A stretch of 64,000 nt of DNA, taken from assembly GCA_964531735.1 (NCBI GenBank), contig CAZHGD010000012.1, positions 1 to 64,000 of the forward strand. Direction: 5' to 3'. Under the pieces are notes generated by a model. It searched no databases and was not told the DNA's origin. It saw only the letters and a list, made by a program, of their open reading frames with translations. Positions 46,491-55,341 of this stretch are shown piece by piece. This DNA is from CAZHGD01 sp964531735. GTDB lineage: Bacteria; Armatimonadota; UBA10988. Numbering within the stretch: position 1 is the stretch's first letter; each line of letters opens with the position of its first letter. A program made the translations under genes and the position numbers.

Positions 46491-46955
46491 CTACATCGTG
46501 CCGCCATGGGCTTTGAGCAGGGCGATTACCGCGGCGTGTTGCGTGTAACCTGTCTCCACCGCCCATTGGAGTGCAGTCCAGCCGTCGTCAGTGTGTGACG
46601 AGGATCTGGCATTCACCTCAGCCCCTCTGTCCAGTAGTAGCTTTGCCACCTTTGTGTGGCCGAATGTGGCGGCTGCAATCAGGGCGGTGCGGCCACCCGT
46701 AACGTAGTTGGCATCACCACCCCGGTCCAAGAGCAGCCGAACCACCTCGGTGTGGCCGCTGGCGGCGGCTGCGTCCAATGGGCCATAGGCATGCGGGGTC
46801 GGCGGGGCATTGACGTCGGCCCCCCTCTCCAGGAGTTGCTTGACCTCTTTGATGTGGCCTTCGGCAGCAGCCTCCTGCAGCAATTTGGAGAGCTGTTCTG
46901 CGCTGCAGTCCGACTTGTCATTGGAGGCGAACGCCCGGCGCATCCACTCGAGCAT
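46491..46955 (-). CDS. Ankyrin-repeat protein
   Basis: This 154-residue protein has three ankyrin repeats from about residue 25: EAAAEGHIKEVKQLLERGADVN, DAAAASGHTEVVRLLLDRGGDAN and IAAATFGHTKVAKLLLDRGAEVN-type units, then a final capping repeat. Ankyrin repeats mediate protein-protein contact. GGAG lies 6 bases before the ATG at 46955. The gene is preceded by the rluD 3' end and followed by the zinc-ribbon gene on the same strand. Confidence 0.85.
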   Translation of the reverse strand: MLEWMRRAFASNDKSDCSAEQLSKLLQEAAAEGHIKEVKQLLERGADVNAPPTPHAYGPLDAAAASGHTEVVRLLLDRGGDANYVTGGRTALIAAATFGHTKVAKLLLDRGAEVNARSSSHTDDGWTALQWAVETGYTQHAAVIALLKAHGGTM

Positions 46956-47063
46956 GGTGATCTCCGCCACGGCGGTTCGCCGAACCGGTGGCCTCTTCCT
47001 CCTGCGCAGCGCGCAGGGCAGACTGTTGCCCACCATCAAGGAGTTCGACGTTACTCGTGGCGT

Positions 47064-47081
47064 GGCGGGCACTAGCCCGCC
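47064..47081 (-). terminator. Small hairpin directly after rluD stop
   Basis: GGCGGGC/GCCCGCC with a TAGT loop (minus strand) begins at the first base after the rluD stop codon. No T-run follows. Confidence 0.45.
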
Positions 47082-48107
47082 CTACTGCTGCTGCGCCCCG
47101 CACGACATCTCCCGCAACGCCGCCCGCACCGCCTCGAACTCCGCTGGCGGCGACACTTCGAAGGTCATCTCGCGCCCGTCGCTGGGGTGCAGAAAGCGTA
47201 TCCGCCAGGCGTGCAGCGCTTGGCCGGGCAGTTGCGCCACCGCTGCGGCCACCGGTTCGGGTAACGGGCCATAGGCGGCGCGCCGTTTGGTGCCGTAGAC
47301 CTTGTCGCCCAGCAGGGGATGGCCCAGGTAGTTGCAGTGGACGCGCACCTGGTGGGTGCGGCCGCTGTGCAAGCGGCACAGCAGCTCGGCGGCCAGGCCG
47401 TAGCGGGCTTGGCAGAACAGCGTGGTACGGGCGGGTTTGCCGTCTTCGCGGACCGCGATCTTCTCTTTCTGCGTCGGGTGGCGTCCGAGCGCCGCGTCGA
47501 TCGTGGTTTCGTCGAACGCCGGGTCGCCATGGACCAGCGCCAGGTACTCGCGCCCGGCGGTGCGTTCGCGCAGTTGCGCCTGCAGGCCCTGGTGGGCCTC
47601 GTCGTGCTTGGCCACCACCAGCAGGCCGGTGGTGTCTTTGTCCAGGCGGTGGACGATGCCCGGCCGGATGGCGCCGCCAATGCCCGACAGATCGTCACAA
47701 TGGGCCAGTAGCGCGTGCACGAGCGTGCCCGACCAGTGCCCGCGCGAAGGGTGGGTGACCATGCCGGCAGCCTTGTTGACCACCAGCAGGTCGGCGTCCT
47801 CGTAGACGATGTCGAGCGGGATCGGCTCGGGCTCGAGGGTCAGCGGCACCGGCGCCGGTATGGCCACCTCGATGACCTGGCCGGCTTTGGGCTGGAGGGC
47901 CGGCTTGCCCGGCTCGCCGTCGACTTGCACGTCGCCCGATTCGATCAGGCGCTTGCCCTGCGAGCGGGTGAGCTGCGGGCAGACCTCGGTGACCAGCAGG
48001 TCGAGACGCCGGCCGGCCTGGTCGTCGGTCACCGTCCAGACACAGGACTCAGGCAGGTCGGGCGTCGGATTGCTCGCGGCTGTCTTGGAGGTCACACCAC
48101 AGCACAT
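47082..48107 (-). CDS. rluD: RluD-family 23S rRNA pseudouridine synthase
   Basis: RluD makes pseudouridines in helix 69 of 23S rRNA. This 341-residue protein has an N-terminal S4 RNA-binding domain (about 30-90, AGRRLDLLVTEVCP, TRSQGKRLIESGDVQVDG) and the catalytic signature HRLDKDTTGLLVVAK with the nucleophilic Asp. The ATG at 48107 has no clear ribosome site and lies inside lspA, overlapping by 59 bases; translation may start at the GTG four codons later. The 3' part is duplicated about 1.5 kb downstream. Confidence 0.9.
   Translation of the reverse strand: MCCGVTSKTAASNPTPDLPESCVWTVTDDQAGRRLDLLVTEVCPQLTRSQGKRLIESGDVQVDGEPGKPALQPKAGQVIEVAIPAPVPLTLEPEPIPLDIVYEDADLLVVNKAAGMVTHPSRGHWSGTLVHALLAHCDDLSGIGGAIRPGIVHRLDKDTTGLLVVAKHDEAHQGLQAQLRERTAGREYLALVHGDPAFDETTIDAALGRHPTQKEKIAVREDGKPARTTLFCQARYGLAAELLCRLHSGRTHQVRVHCNYLGHPLLGDKVYGTKRRAAYGPLPEPVAAAVAQLPGQALHAWRIRFLHPSDGREMTFEVSPPAEFEAVRAALREMSCGAQQQ
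47209..47381. repeat. 173-bp direct repeat, copy 2 (intact rluD)
   Basis: Identical to 45718-45890; this copy is part of the full-length rluD. The two copies are in the same orientation, 1491 bases apart. Confidence 0.9.
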
Positions 48108-48609
48108 AGCACACGTAGACGGTCATCCCGCAGGTCACGCCGATGTCGGCAACGTTGAAGTCGGGCCAGACGAAGCCGATGCGGGCGATATGGAAATGGA
48201 TGAAGTCGACCACCTGGCCACCGCGCAGGACGCGGTCGACCAAGTTGCCCGCGGCCCCAGCAGCCACGAGGGCCAGGGCGTAGCACGGCAGCACCGGCAG
48301 GGCCAGCACCTGCCGCCGGAAGTAGACCACCGCGCCCAGCGCGCCGAGGCCAATCAGCACGAACAGCCAGCGCGCGCCGTTGAGAATGCCGAAGGCGGCG
48401 CCGCTGTTACTGGTCAGGGTCAGGTCAAGCCAACCGGGCACCACGGTGACGTGGTGCCCGGGCACACGGAACAGATGCACGACCAGCAGTTTGGTGGCCT
48501 GGTCCAGCAGGAGCCAGGCCACGGCCACGCCCACGAACCGACTGGCTCGTACCGTGGGCGTCAGCCCTCTTCCAGCATCCGCTGGCAATCCACACACGTC
48601 GCCGCCCAT
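48049..48609 (-). CDS. lspA: Lipoprotein signal peptidase
   Basis: LspA removes the signal peptide of prolipoproteins in the inner membrane, after lipid attachment at the Cys. Four membrane segments and the two catalytic Asp motifs are visible: AGNLVDRVL and NVADIGVTCG. LLLDQATK opens the first conserved box. The longest start is ATG 48609, which overlaps the upstream gene by 49 bases; GTG 48534 is an alternative that gives a more usual N-terminus. Its operon neighbours are a DksA-like gene and rluD. The small lipoprotein at 55342 would be a substrate. Confidence 0.92.
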   Translation of the reverse strand: MGGDVCGLPADAGRGLTPTVRASRFVGVAVAWLLLDQATKLLVVHLFRVPGHHVTVVPGWLDLTLTSNSGAAFGILNGARWLFVLIGLGALGAVVYFRRQVLALPVLPCYALALVAAGAAGNLVDRVLRGGQVVDFIHFHIARIGFVWPDFNVADIGVTCGMTVYVCYVLWCDLQDSREQSDARPA

Positions 48610-48947
48610 GGGATCCGATCCAAGCGCGCTTCCGGTATCTCACAACCGCACATCTCACAGATACCGAAGCTACCGTCGTCGATGCGCTCAAAGGCCAACT
48701 CGATCTGGGCCAGATTCTGATGGACCGTCTGGCCCAGAATCTGGTCTTTCTCGCGTTCGGAGGCTTGGGCCGCAATGTCGGCCGGCACGTCGTCGCTGTC
48801 GGAGAAGCTCTCCAGCGAATCCTTGGCCTGGCGGGAGCTCTCCGCCAACTCGCGCTCGACCCGCAGGAGCCGCTCGCGCTCCGCCGTCAGCAGCTCCGTG
48901 AAATGCTCCAGATCCAGATCCGGGCGCATCACCGCAGGGTCACTCAT
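48561..48947 (-). CDS. DksA/TraR-family C4 zinc-finger protein
   Basis: This 128-residue protein has a coiled-coil N-terminal half and the C4 zinc finger CEMCGCEIPEARLDRIPWA with the second CxxC pair CVDC. Such proteins bind the RNA polymerase secondary channel (DksA) or are uncharacterised TraR-type relatives next to lspA in many bacteria. GGAGGAGG lies just before the ATG at 48947. The two acidic residues at the coiled-coil tip needed for DksA activity may be DSDD (about residue 50). Confidence 0.87.
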   Translation of the reverse strand: MSDPAVMRPDLDLEHFTELLTAERERLLRVERELAESSRQAKDSLESFSDSDDVPADIAAQASEREKDQILGQTVHQNLAQIELAFERIDDGSFGICEMCGCEIPEARLDRIPWAATCVDCQRMLEEG

Positions 48948-48972
48948 CGACCTCCTCCTCAGGCCTCATCGG

Positions 48973-49836
48973 TCAGGTGGCCGGCACCACGCCCACTTGC
49001 CGCCAGTGCTCCTCGACCGCCTCTTCGACGGGCCGCAGCGGGGGCAGGCCGGCAGCCGCCCAACGTTGCCCGTCCAGAACAGAAAAAGCCGGCCGCCAGG
49101 CCGGCGCACCCCACGCTTCGGTGGTCACCGGCTCCACCCCCACCGTCGGGTCGAGCCGTTGCGCCAACCACTTCGCGAAGCTATACCACGTTCCTCCACC
49201 GAGGTTGGTTACATGATAGGTCCCGAACTCGGCCGCGGACGACACCAGTGTCAGTATCGCCGCCGCCAGGTCATGACTGTAGGTCCGATTGCAGGTTTGG
49301 TCACAAACCACTCGCACCGGCTCGCCGCGCAACAGACGCTGGCCGACCGCGTCCACGAAGTTGCGTCCGCCGTCGCCAAACAGGCCCGCCGTGCGCACGA
49401 TCCAGTGCCGCGGCTGCCGCTGCCGCACCCACACCTCACCAAGCAGCTTGCTGCAACCATAGACGCTGTGCGGCCCGGTGCGGTCATCTTCCTGGTACGG
49501 CGCACTCGCGCTGCCGTCGAAGACATGGTCGGTGCTCACCTGCACCAGCACCATCTGGCGCCGCGCGGTCTCTTCGGCCAGCACCGCCGGGCCGAGCACG
49601 TTGGCCCGCATCGCCGCGGCGATGTTCGTCTCGGCCCCGTCGACATTGGTGTAGGCCGCCGCGTTGATGACCACCGCCGGCTCATACCGGGCGAGGGCGG
49701 CGGCCACCGCCGCGGACTCGGCGATGTCCAGCTCGGTTCGCGTCAGGGCGACCAGCTCCAGATGCTGTCCGGCACGCTGCAGCGCCTGGCCCAGCAGACC
49801 GCCGGCGCCCGTGACCAGTATCCGTCGGCTGCCCAT
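48973..49836 (-). CDS. rfbD: dTDP-4-dehydrorhamnose reductase
   Basis: RfbD makes dTDP-L-rhamnose for surface glycans, reducing the 4-keto group with NAD(P)H. The 287-residue extended SDR has the Rossmann motif GAGGLLGQAL, the catalytic YGCSK (Tyr-x3-Lys), and STDHVFDGSASAPYQEDD typical for this enzyme. The other rhamnose genes (rfbABC) are not in the window. It is the first gene of a strand running into the DksA-like gene, 25 bases apart. Confidence 0.92.
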   Translation of the reverse strand: MGSRRILVTGAGGLLGQALQRAGQHLELVALTRTELDIAESAAVAAALARYEPAVVINAAAYTNVDGAETNIAAAMRANVLGPAVLAEETARRQMVLVQVSTDHVFDGSASAPYQEDDRTGPHSVYGCSKLLGEVWVRQRQPRHWIVRTAGLFGDGGRNFVDAVGQRLLRGEPVRVVCDQTCNRTYSHDLAAAILTLVSSAAEFGTYHVTNLGGGTWYSFAKWLAQRLDPTVGVEPVTTEAWGAPAWRPAFSVLDGQRWAAAGLPPLRPVEEAVEEHWRQVGVVPAT

Positions 49837-49946
49837 CGCCTGACCTCGTCCTGCGTATCCGATGCCTAACGCCCGTCGTGGCGCCGAAGTTCCAGCGCCA
49901 CCGGCCAGGATGTGTTAGCCTGCCGGTGGCAACGGAGACCCGCAGC

Positions 49947-50984
49947 ATGGCGCAACGCTACCTTCGCGGGGCCGACGGCGCACTGGCCCAGTTCCGTGCG
50001 ACCCGCCGGCCATTTCACTTCGCCGGCACCTGTCCCAGCGACCACGCGGCCTGGCGCCGCGCGTTCGAGCAGGAACTGCTCGCCTGTCTCGGGCCGACAC
50101 CCGAGCCGGTCGCGCTGGCCGCCGAGGTGACCAGCCGCACCGACTGCGGCGCCTACGTGCGTGAACGAGTCCTGTTCGACAGCGAAGCCTATGCCACGGT
50201 TTCGGCCTGGGTGCTGATTCCGAAGCGCGCCACGCCGGAGCAACCGGCGCCGGCCGTGATGGGTCTGCACGGGCACGGCCCCGAAGGCAAGGACGCGCTC
50301 GTCGGGGTCAATGCGGCGGGCGAGCCGGTCGACACCGGCGCCTACCACGGCATCGGCCAGAAGCTGGCCGAAGCCGGCTACGTGGTGATCTGTCCCGACT
50401 GGCGCGGCTTCGGCGAGCGCCAGGACACCGACGAGTGGGTCCGCCGGCCGACTCGCGACGGCTGCAACGTGCTCTACCTGGCCACCGGCTATCTCGGCTA
50501 CCACTCGCTGGCGCTGCAGATCCACGATGGTCGCCGCACGCTCGACTACCTGCTGACGCGCCCCGAAGTGCGGCCGGACCGCGTCGGCGCCATCGGTCTC
50601 AGCTTCGGTGGCACTATGACCACCTATCTGTCGGCGCTGGACACGCGCATCGGCTGCGCGGTGATCGGCTGCTATCTGAGCGGGCTCGATGACGCGCTGG
50701 TGCGCGCCAACTTCTGCGGTGCGCAGTACCTGCCCGGACTGGGCCTGCTGGCCGACATCCCCGACGTCGCCGGCCTGATCGCGCCGCGCCCGATGCTGGC
50801 GCAGATCGGCGAGCGCGACCTGTGCTTCACCGTGGACGACGCCATGGCGGCCTACGACCATGTCGCGCGCATCTACGCCGCCGCCGGCGTGCCGGAGCGC
50901 TGCGCGGTGGACCGGCATCCGGATGGCCATGAGCTGAACCCGACCACCGCCCTGGCCTGGTTCGAAAGGTGGCTCGGCGCATGA
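49947..50984 (+). CDS. Alpha/beta-hydrolase, dienelactone/acetylxylan-esterase-like
   Basis: This 345-residue soluble alpha/beta-hydrolase has the oxyanion-type stretch MGLHGHGPEGKD, the nucleophile elbow GLSFGG (Ser), the acid region IGERDLCF and a likely catalytic His in HPDGHEL. It resembles the Abhydrolase_7 and acetylxylan-esterase-like enzymes often found with glycosidases. GGAG lies 9 bases before the ATG at 49947. The next gene starts within its stop codon (ATGA), so the two are coupled. Confidence 0.75.
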   Translation: MAQRYLRGADGALAQFRATRRPFHFAGTCPSDHAAWRRAFEQELLACLGPTPEPVALAAEVTSRTDCGAYVRERVLFDSEAYATVSAWVLIPKRATPEQPAPAVMGLHGHGPEGKDALVGVNAAGEPVDTGAYHGIGQKLAEAGYVVICPDWRGFGERQDTDEWVRRPTRDGCNVLYLATGYLGYHSLALQIHDGRRTLDYLLTRPEVRPDRVGAIGLSFGGTMTTYLSALDTRIGCAVIGCYLSGLDDALVRANFCGAQYLPGLGLLADIPDVAGLIAPRPMLAQIGERDLCFTVDDAMAAYDHVARIYAAAGVPERCAVDRHPDGHELNPTTALAWFERWLGA

Positions 50985-53266
50985 CCACCGCGTCGCTCCT
51001 GGCGGTCTGGTTGCTGCTGGCCACACCGGTGGCGCGCGTCGAGTGCGACGCGACCGGCTGGCGGCTGACCGCCGAGTCCGGCGGGCGGCACCGCGTCCTC
51101 GTCCAAACGGCCGGTTACCAGGCCGCGGACGCGGCCAACGCACCGGTGTTCGCCACCTCGGGTGCGCCGGCCGGGTCGTCGCCCGCGCGCGTCGCCTACC
51201 GGCTCACCGGTGCCGGAGCGCCCGCGGCCGAGGTGGCGGCGCACTGCCAGCCGCTGCCCAACGGGGTGACGGTGGACTGGCGCCTGACCTGGCGTGGCGG
51301 CCAGCGCACGTGGAGCGGCTGGACCAGTGGCCTGGTGCATCAGTGGGGCGAAGCGCCCACCGGGGCCACCACTCAGGCGCTGGTCGACTGGCGGCGCCCC
51401 GATGGTACTCGTGCGGGCGAAGTCGCCGGCGACACGCCCTATCCGGTGCCGGGCGGCCAGATTCGCCGGGTCGTCTTCGGCGATCTCGCCCTGGTCATGG
51501 TCACGCCGACCTACGACCCGGACTGGATCTACAAGCGCGAGCTGGGCCGGGTCCGCCTGGTCCGCTGGCAGCCGGTCGACGGTGAAGTCCGCTACCGGGT
51601 CACCTACCTGGTGGTGCCGGCTGGCTCGGACCAGCCGGCCGACTGGGCGGCCACCGCGGCCGGGCGGCCGCTCGCGCTGTCGCTGACCACCGGCCGCGCC
51701 GCACCGCTGTTCGTGCCCGGCGAGCCACTGCGCGTGCAGGCGCGGCTGGCCAATGTCACCGCGGCGGCGCAGTCGAGCACCTTGCGGCTCACCGCGTACA
51801 CGTACCGGGGCCAACCCCTGCTGAACCGCGAGGAGCCCATCGCGCTGGCCGCCGGAGCCGACCGTCTGCTGGACCTGACTCTGCCGCCGGCCGAGCGGGG
51901 CGTGGTGTTCGTCACCGCGCGCTTGAACTGGCCCGGCGGCGAGTGGACCGAGCGGCTCAACCTGGGCATCTTGCCCGAGCGCCGCGCCGACGGCGTACGC
52001 GAGGCCTCGCCGTTCGGGCTCGCGGCGGTAACGGCGAACCCCGCGCACTACCCGGACCAAGCCGCGCTGGAGACGGTTCTGCCGCTGGTCGAGCGGGTCG
52101 GTTGCCGGCGCATCCGTGGCGGCTGGTACCCGGTCGATCCGGAGGCCACCGATGCCACCGTGGCCGCGGTGCGCGCCCAGTTGGCGCAGTTGCGGCGCCA
52201 TGGCGTGCTGCCCTATGTGCAGTTGCCGGGCGAGCCGTGCCAGGCCGGTGGTGAGGCCGCCCTGACCGCGCGCTACCGCGGCGCCATCGGCCGGTTCGCC
52301 TGGGCCAGCGACTATGTCGAGGTGGGCAACGAGCTGAACCTGGGCGGGCTGAAGGCGCACGACTACGTCGCGCGCCTGTTGCGGCCGGTGGCCGCCGCCA
52401 CGCGCCAGGCTGCGCCGCACGCCAAGGTGCTCAGCATGGGTTTTGGCGGCGTGTTACCGGACTGGCTGAACGAGTTCGTCGCCGCGGGCGGTCTCGATCT
52501 CGTGGACATCCTGTCCATCCATCCGGGTTGCCAACCGCGCTCGCCCGAGTTCTGGCAGGGCTGGCGCGGCTGGGTCTTTCGCCCACAAGTGCTGGATGCC
52601 TTGCGCGCGGCCAGGGCCAAGGGGAAGGCCGTCTGGATCACCGAGGCCTATGCGCCCACAGTGCCCGGCCGGGCCGGCCTGGACCACCGCACCGCCGCCG
52701 ACTACCTCGTGCGCAGCTATGTCTGCGCGCTGGCCGCCGGTGTGCAGCACATCGCCTGGTACCAGTTCCAGGACGGTGTCTGGCACAGCCGGCGACCCGA
52801 TGCCGACGATGGCGAGTACAACTACGGCATCGTCTACACCGACTTGTCACCGAAGCCGGCCTACGTCGCCTATGGCGCCATGACCGAGCAACTCGAAGGG
52901 GCGACCTATGTCGGCCGGCTCGAGCTGGGCGCCGACGACCTGTACGGCGTGCGCTTCCGGCGCGGCGACGGCGTGGTCGATGTGCTGTGGAGCTGCCGCG
53001 AGAAGCACGAGACCGATGTGGCCTGGTGGCCGCCGGAGCAGTTCAGGCACCTCTCGCGGCGGGCGGGCGAGCCGTGGCAGACCCGCTGGCGCCAGGCGGT
53101 CACCGTCCCGCTGCCCGCGGCGGGCTCGGTGACCGTCACCGACCTGATGGGCAACCCGCGCACCCTCACGTCCCGCGCGGGGCGCGTCGAGCTGCTGCTG
53201 GACGGCTCGCCGCAGTATGCCACCGGCTTGGGGGCTCTCCCGCTGAAGCCGGTGTTCTGGGAGTGA
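50981..53266 (+). CDS. Secreted clan GH-A glycoside hydrolase
   Basis: This 761-residue secreted protein has a signal peptide (MTTASLLAVWLLLATPVARV). Its C-terminal two thirds are a TIM barrel typical of clan GH-A retaining glycosidases: the acid/base Glu451 in VEVGNELNL (Asn-Glu) and the nucleophile candidate Glu555 in VWITEAYAP. A beta-rich N-terminal region (about 20-340) has an NPCBM- or DUF-like appearance. A short beta-sandwich tail with YGVRFRRGDGVVDVLW closes the chain. The exact family (for example GH39- or GH5-like) is not clear. The start overlaps the hydrolase stop by 4 bases. Confidence 0.75.
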   Translation: MTTASLLAVWLLLATPVARVECDATGWRLTAESGGRHRVLVQTAGYQAADAANAPVFATSGAPAGSSPARVAYRLTGAGAPAAEVAAHCQPLPNGVTVDWRLTWRGGQRTWSGWTSGLVHQWGEAPTGATTQALVDWRRPDGTRAGEVAGDTPYPVPGGQIRRVVFGDLALVMVTPTYDPDWIYKRELGRVRLVRWQPVDGEVRYRVTYLVVPAGSDQPADWAATAAGRPLALSLTTGRAAPLFVPGEPLRVQARLANVTAAAQSSTLRLTAYTYRGQPLLNREEPIALAAGADRLLDLTLPPAERGVVFVTARLNWPGGEWTERLNLGILPERRADGVREASPFGLAAVTANPAHYPDQAALETVLPLVERVGCRRIRGGWYPVDPEATDATVAAVRAQLAQLRRHGVLPYVQLPGEPCQAGGEAALTARYRGAIGRFAWASDYVEVGNELNLGGLKAHDYVARLLRPVAAATRQAAPHAKVLSMGFGGVLPDWLNEFVAAGGLDLVDILSIHPGCQPRSPEFWQGWRGWVFRPQVLDALRAARAKGKAVWITEAYAPTVPGRAGLDHRTAADYLVRSYVCALAAGVQHIAWYQFQDGVWHSRRPDADDGEYNYGIVYTDLSPKPAYVAYGAMTEQLEGATYVGRLELGADDLYGVRFRRGDGVVDVLWSCREKHETDVAWWPPEQFRHLSRRAGEPWQTRWRQAVTVPLPAAGSVTVTDLMGNPRTLTSRAGRVELLLDGSPQYATGLGALPLKPVFWE

Positions 53267-53366
53267 CACGGCTCGCGCCGAACGGCCTCGCGAGGCGGCA
53301 GGAACAGCCTGACGGATGGCCAACGGCGGGCCTGCCACGCGTCCACGGCGCGTGCGAGAGGTGGCC

Positions 53367-54617
53367 ATGGCTGACCAGCACGACATTCGGGTACTTCGCG
53401 ACCTCGTCCAGCGCTATGCCGACGTCGCCGCGCTGCCGGTGCAGGACGAGCGCCGCGCCCTGTGGCGCGAGCACCACTCGCTGCGCCCGACCCGGCCGCT
53501 GATCATGGCCACCTTCGGCATGTGGAACGTCTGGTGCCGCGAGGTGTTCGGCAATCAGCAGATGCAGTGCCAGGACCCGTTCTACCGCGAGCACGAGCGC
53601 GGCCTGCGGATGCACCTGTTCGCCCACGACATCGGCGACGACGTGATCCAGGAGCCGTGGCTCACCCAGCGCGCCGCAGTGCGCTATGGCTGGGACGACA
53701 TGTGGGGCCTGCCAATCAAGCGGGTCCCGTCGTCGGTCGAGGGCGGCGCCTGGGGCTTCGACGCGGTGCTCCGCGAGTGGTCCGACGTCGACCGGCTGGT
53801 GGCGCCGCGCCACGTTGTCGATGAGGCGGCCACCGACCGCGCCGTCGCGAAGCTCCACGAGGCCGTCGGCGACCTGCTGCCGATCAACGTCGACCGCTCG
53901 CCGATCTGCAAGGGGTTCGGCGCCGACATCTCGACCATGCTGGCGCGGCTCCGCGGGTTCGAGCAGATCATGTACGACATGTACGAGGCGCCGAACGAGC
54001 TGCACCGCCTGCTGGCCTTCATGCGCGATGGCACGCTGGCCAACCAGGCTGAGGCGGTCACCGCCGGCGACTGGTCGCGCACCAGTGGCGAGTGCCAGGG
54101 CATGACCTACTGCCACGAACTGCCGCCGCCGGCGGCGAACGTCTTTGGTCAGTCGCTGGACAGCCTGTACGCGTTCAGCGCCAGCCAGGAGTTCACGCTC
54201 ATTTCGCCGGCGCAGCACGAGGAGTTCATGCTCCAGTACCAGCGGCCGATCATGGAGCAGTTCGGCCTGAGCGCCTACGGCTGCTGTGAGAACCTGACCG
54301 AGAAGATCGACCTTCTGCGCTCCGTGCGGAACCTGCGGCAGATCGCCGTGGCGCCGACCGCCGAGGTGGCCAAGTGCGCCGAGCGCATCGGTGCCGACTA
54401 CGTCTTCTCGTGGCGGCCGAACCCGACCGACATGGTCTGCTGCGGCTGGGACGAGGACCGCATCCGCCGCATCATCGGCGACGGCCTGCGCGCGGCGCGC
54501 GGCTGTCGCGTGCACCTGCACCTCAAGGACATCGAGACGGTGGAGGGCGACCCGACCCGCCTGGCGCGCTGGGTCGGCATCGTGCGCGAGGTGGCCGACG
54601 AGGTCTGGGCCAACTGA
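53367..54617 (+). CDS. Uroporphyrinogen-decarboxylase-like protein
   Basis: This 416-residue protein has a URO-D-like TIM barrel, as in the many paralogues that in Armatimonadota, Lentisphaerota and clostridia may act as methyltransferases rather than heme enzymes. Seen are PLIMATFGMWNVWCREVF, the acidic WDDMWGLPIKRVPSS, CQGMTYCHELPPP and YGCCENLTEKIDLL. The Cys-rich stretch could hold a metal or corrinoid-linked methyl group. GAGAGG lies 6 bases before the ATG at 53367. The role next to glycosidases is unknown. Confidence 0.75.
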   Translation: MADQHDIRVLRDLVQRYADVAALPVQDERRALWREHHSLRPTRPLIMATFGMWNVWCREVFGNQQMQCQDPFYREHERGLRMHLFAHDIGDDVIQEPWLTQRAAVRYGWDDMWGLPIKRVPSSVEGGAWGFDAVLREWSDVDRLVAPRHVVDEAATDRAVAKLHEAVGDLLPINVDRSPICKGFGADISTMLARLRGFEQIMYDMYEAPNELHRLLAFMRDGTLANQAEAVTAGDWSRTSGECQGMTYCHELPPPAANVFGQSLDSLYAFSASQEFTLISPAQHEEFMLQYQRPIMEQFGLSAYGCCENLTEKIDLLRSVRNLRQIAVAPTAEVAKCAERIGADYVFSWRPNPTDMVCCGWDEDRIRRIIGDGLRAARGCRVHLHLKDIETVEGDPTRLARWVGIVREVADEVWAN

Positions 54618-54744
54618 CGCGCACGAGTCTTGCGCTGCCGTTGCGCGGCGACGAGCCGGGCCAATCTGCACATGGGACAATGGCGCCGAGGGGGGCAGGC
54701 AGCCACTTCACTGGCCGCGTCGGCGGCCGGAAAGGGCAGGTCCC

Positions 54745-55329
54745 ATGCACAGACTGCGGGTCGGGGCGCTCGTCCTGGCGCTGCTCATCGCGCCGAACGC
54801 CCTGGCCACCTACACGTCCAACGGCAGCGCCGCCGATCAGGCGGCCCTCGTCTCGATGCTCACCAGCGCCTGCAACCAGAGCGCCGACTTCAAGAGCGAG
54901 TACGACACCATCGCGGCCGACAGCACCCACAGCATCCGCTACGACGTCGGGCGCAGTCAGAGCGGCGTGCTGATCGACGCCTACAGCTCCAACGCGGTCG
55001 ACCTGGATGACCTCAGTGCCCTGCCGGTCACTCCGCCGGCCGGCCATCCCAACGCGATGACGCAGTCGCAGGCGCTCAAGCACGTCATGGCCGAGCGCTG
55101 GTACAAGGCGACGCTGCCATGTGCCGAGTACCTGGAGTGCCACGAGAAGGGCGGCATGGTCGGTGAGAACGCCCTGCGTAGCGAGGCCGGACAGTCGCCG
55201 GTCGTCAAGCACTCCGGTACGCCGATCCCGGGTGGCGGCCTGACCGTGACCATCACCTATGGGAACGGCGGCAGCGAGTCCTGGACCATCAACTCGGCGG
55301 GCAACATCACCGCCATCGCCTACCACTGA
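54745..55329 (+). CDS. Secreted small protein of unknown function
   Basis: This 194-residue protein has a signal peptide (MHRLRVGALVLALLIAPNALA). The mature part is rich in Ser, Ala and Asp with no family I recognise; the run LECHEKGGMVGENALR is Glu/His-rich but is not an HExxH site. Its C-terminus has beta-type sequence GGLTVTITYGNGG. AAAGGG lies 8 bases before the ATG. It is followed after 12 bases by a lipoprotein gene. Confidence 0.6.
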   Translation: MHRLRVGALVLALLIAPNALATYTSNGSAADQAALVSMLTSACNQSADFKSEYDTIAADSTHSIRYDVGRSQSGVLIDAYSSNAVDLDDLSALPVTPPAGHPNAMTQSQALKHVMAERWYKATLPCAEYLECHEKGGMVGENALRSEAGQSPVVKHSGTPIPGGGLTVTITYGNGGSESWTINSAGNITAIAYH

Positions 55330-55341
55330 GGAGACCACACC

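Noticed and set aside
45597..47081. Insertion sequence
   Set aside because: No transposase, terminal inverted repeats or short target duplication are seen. The repeats are parts of rluD.
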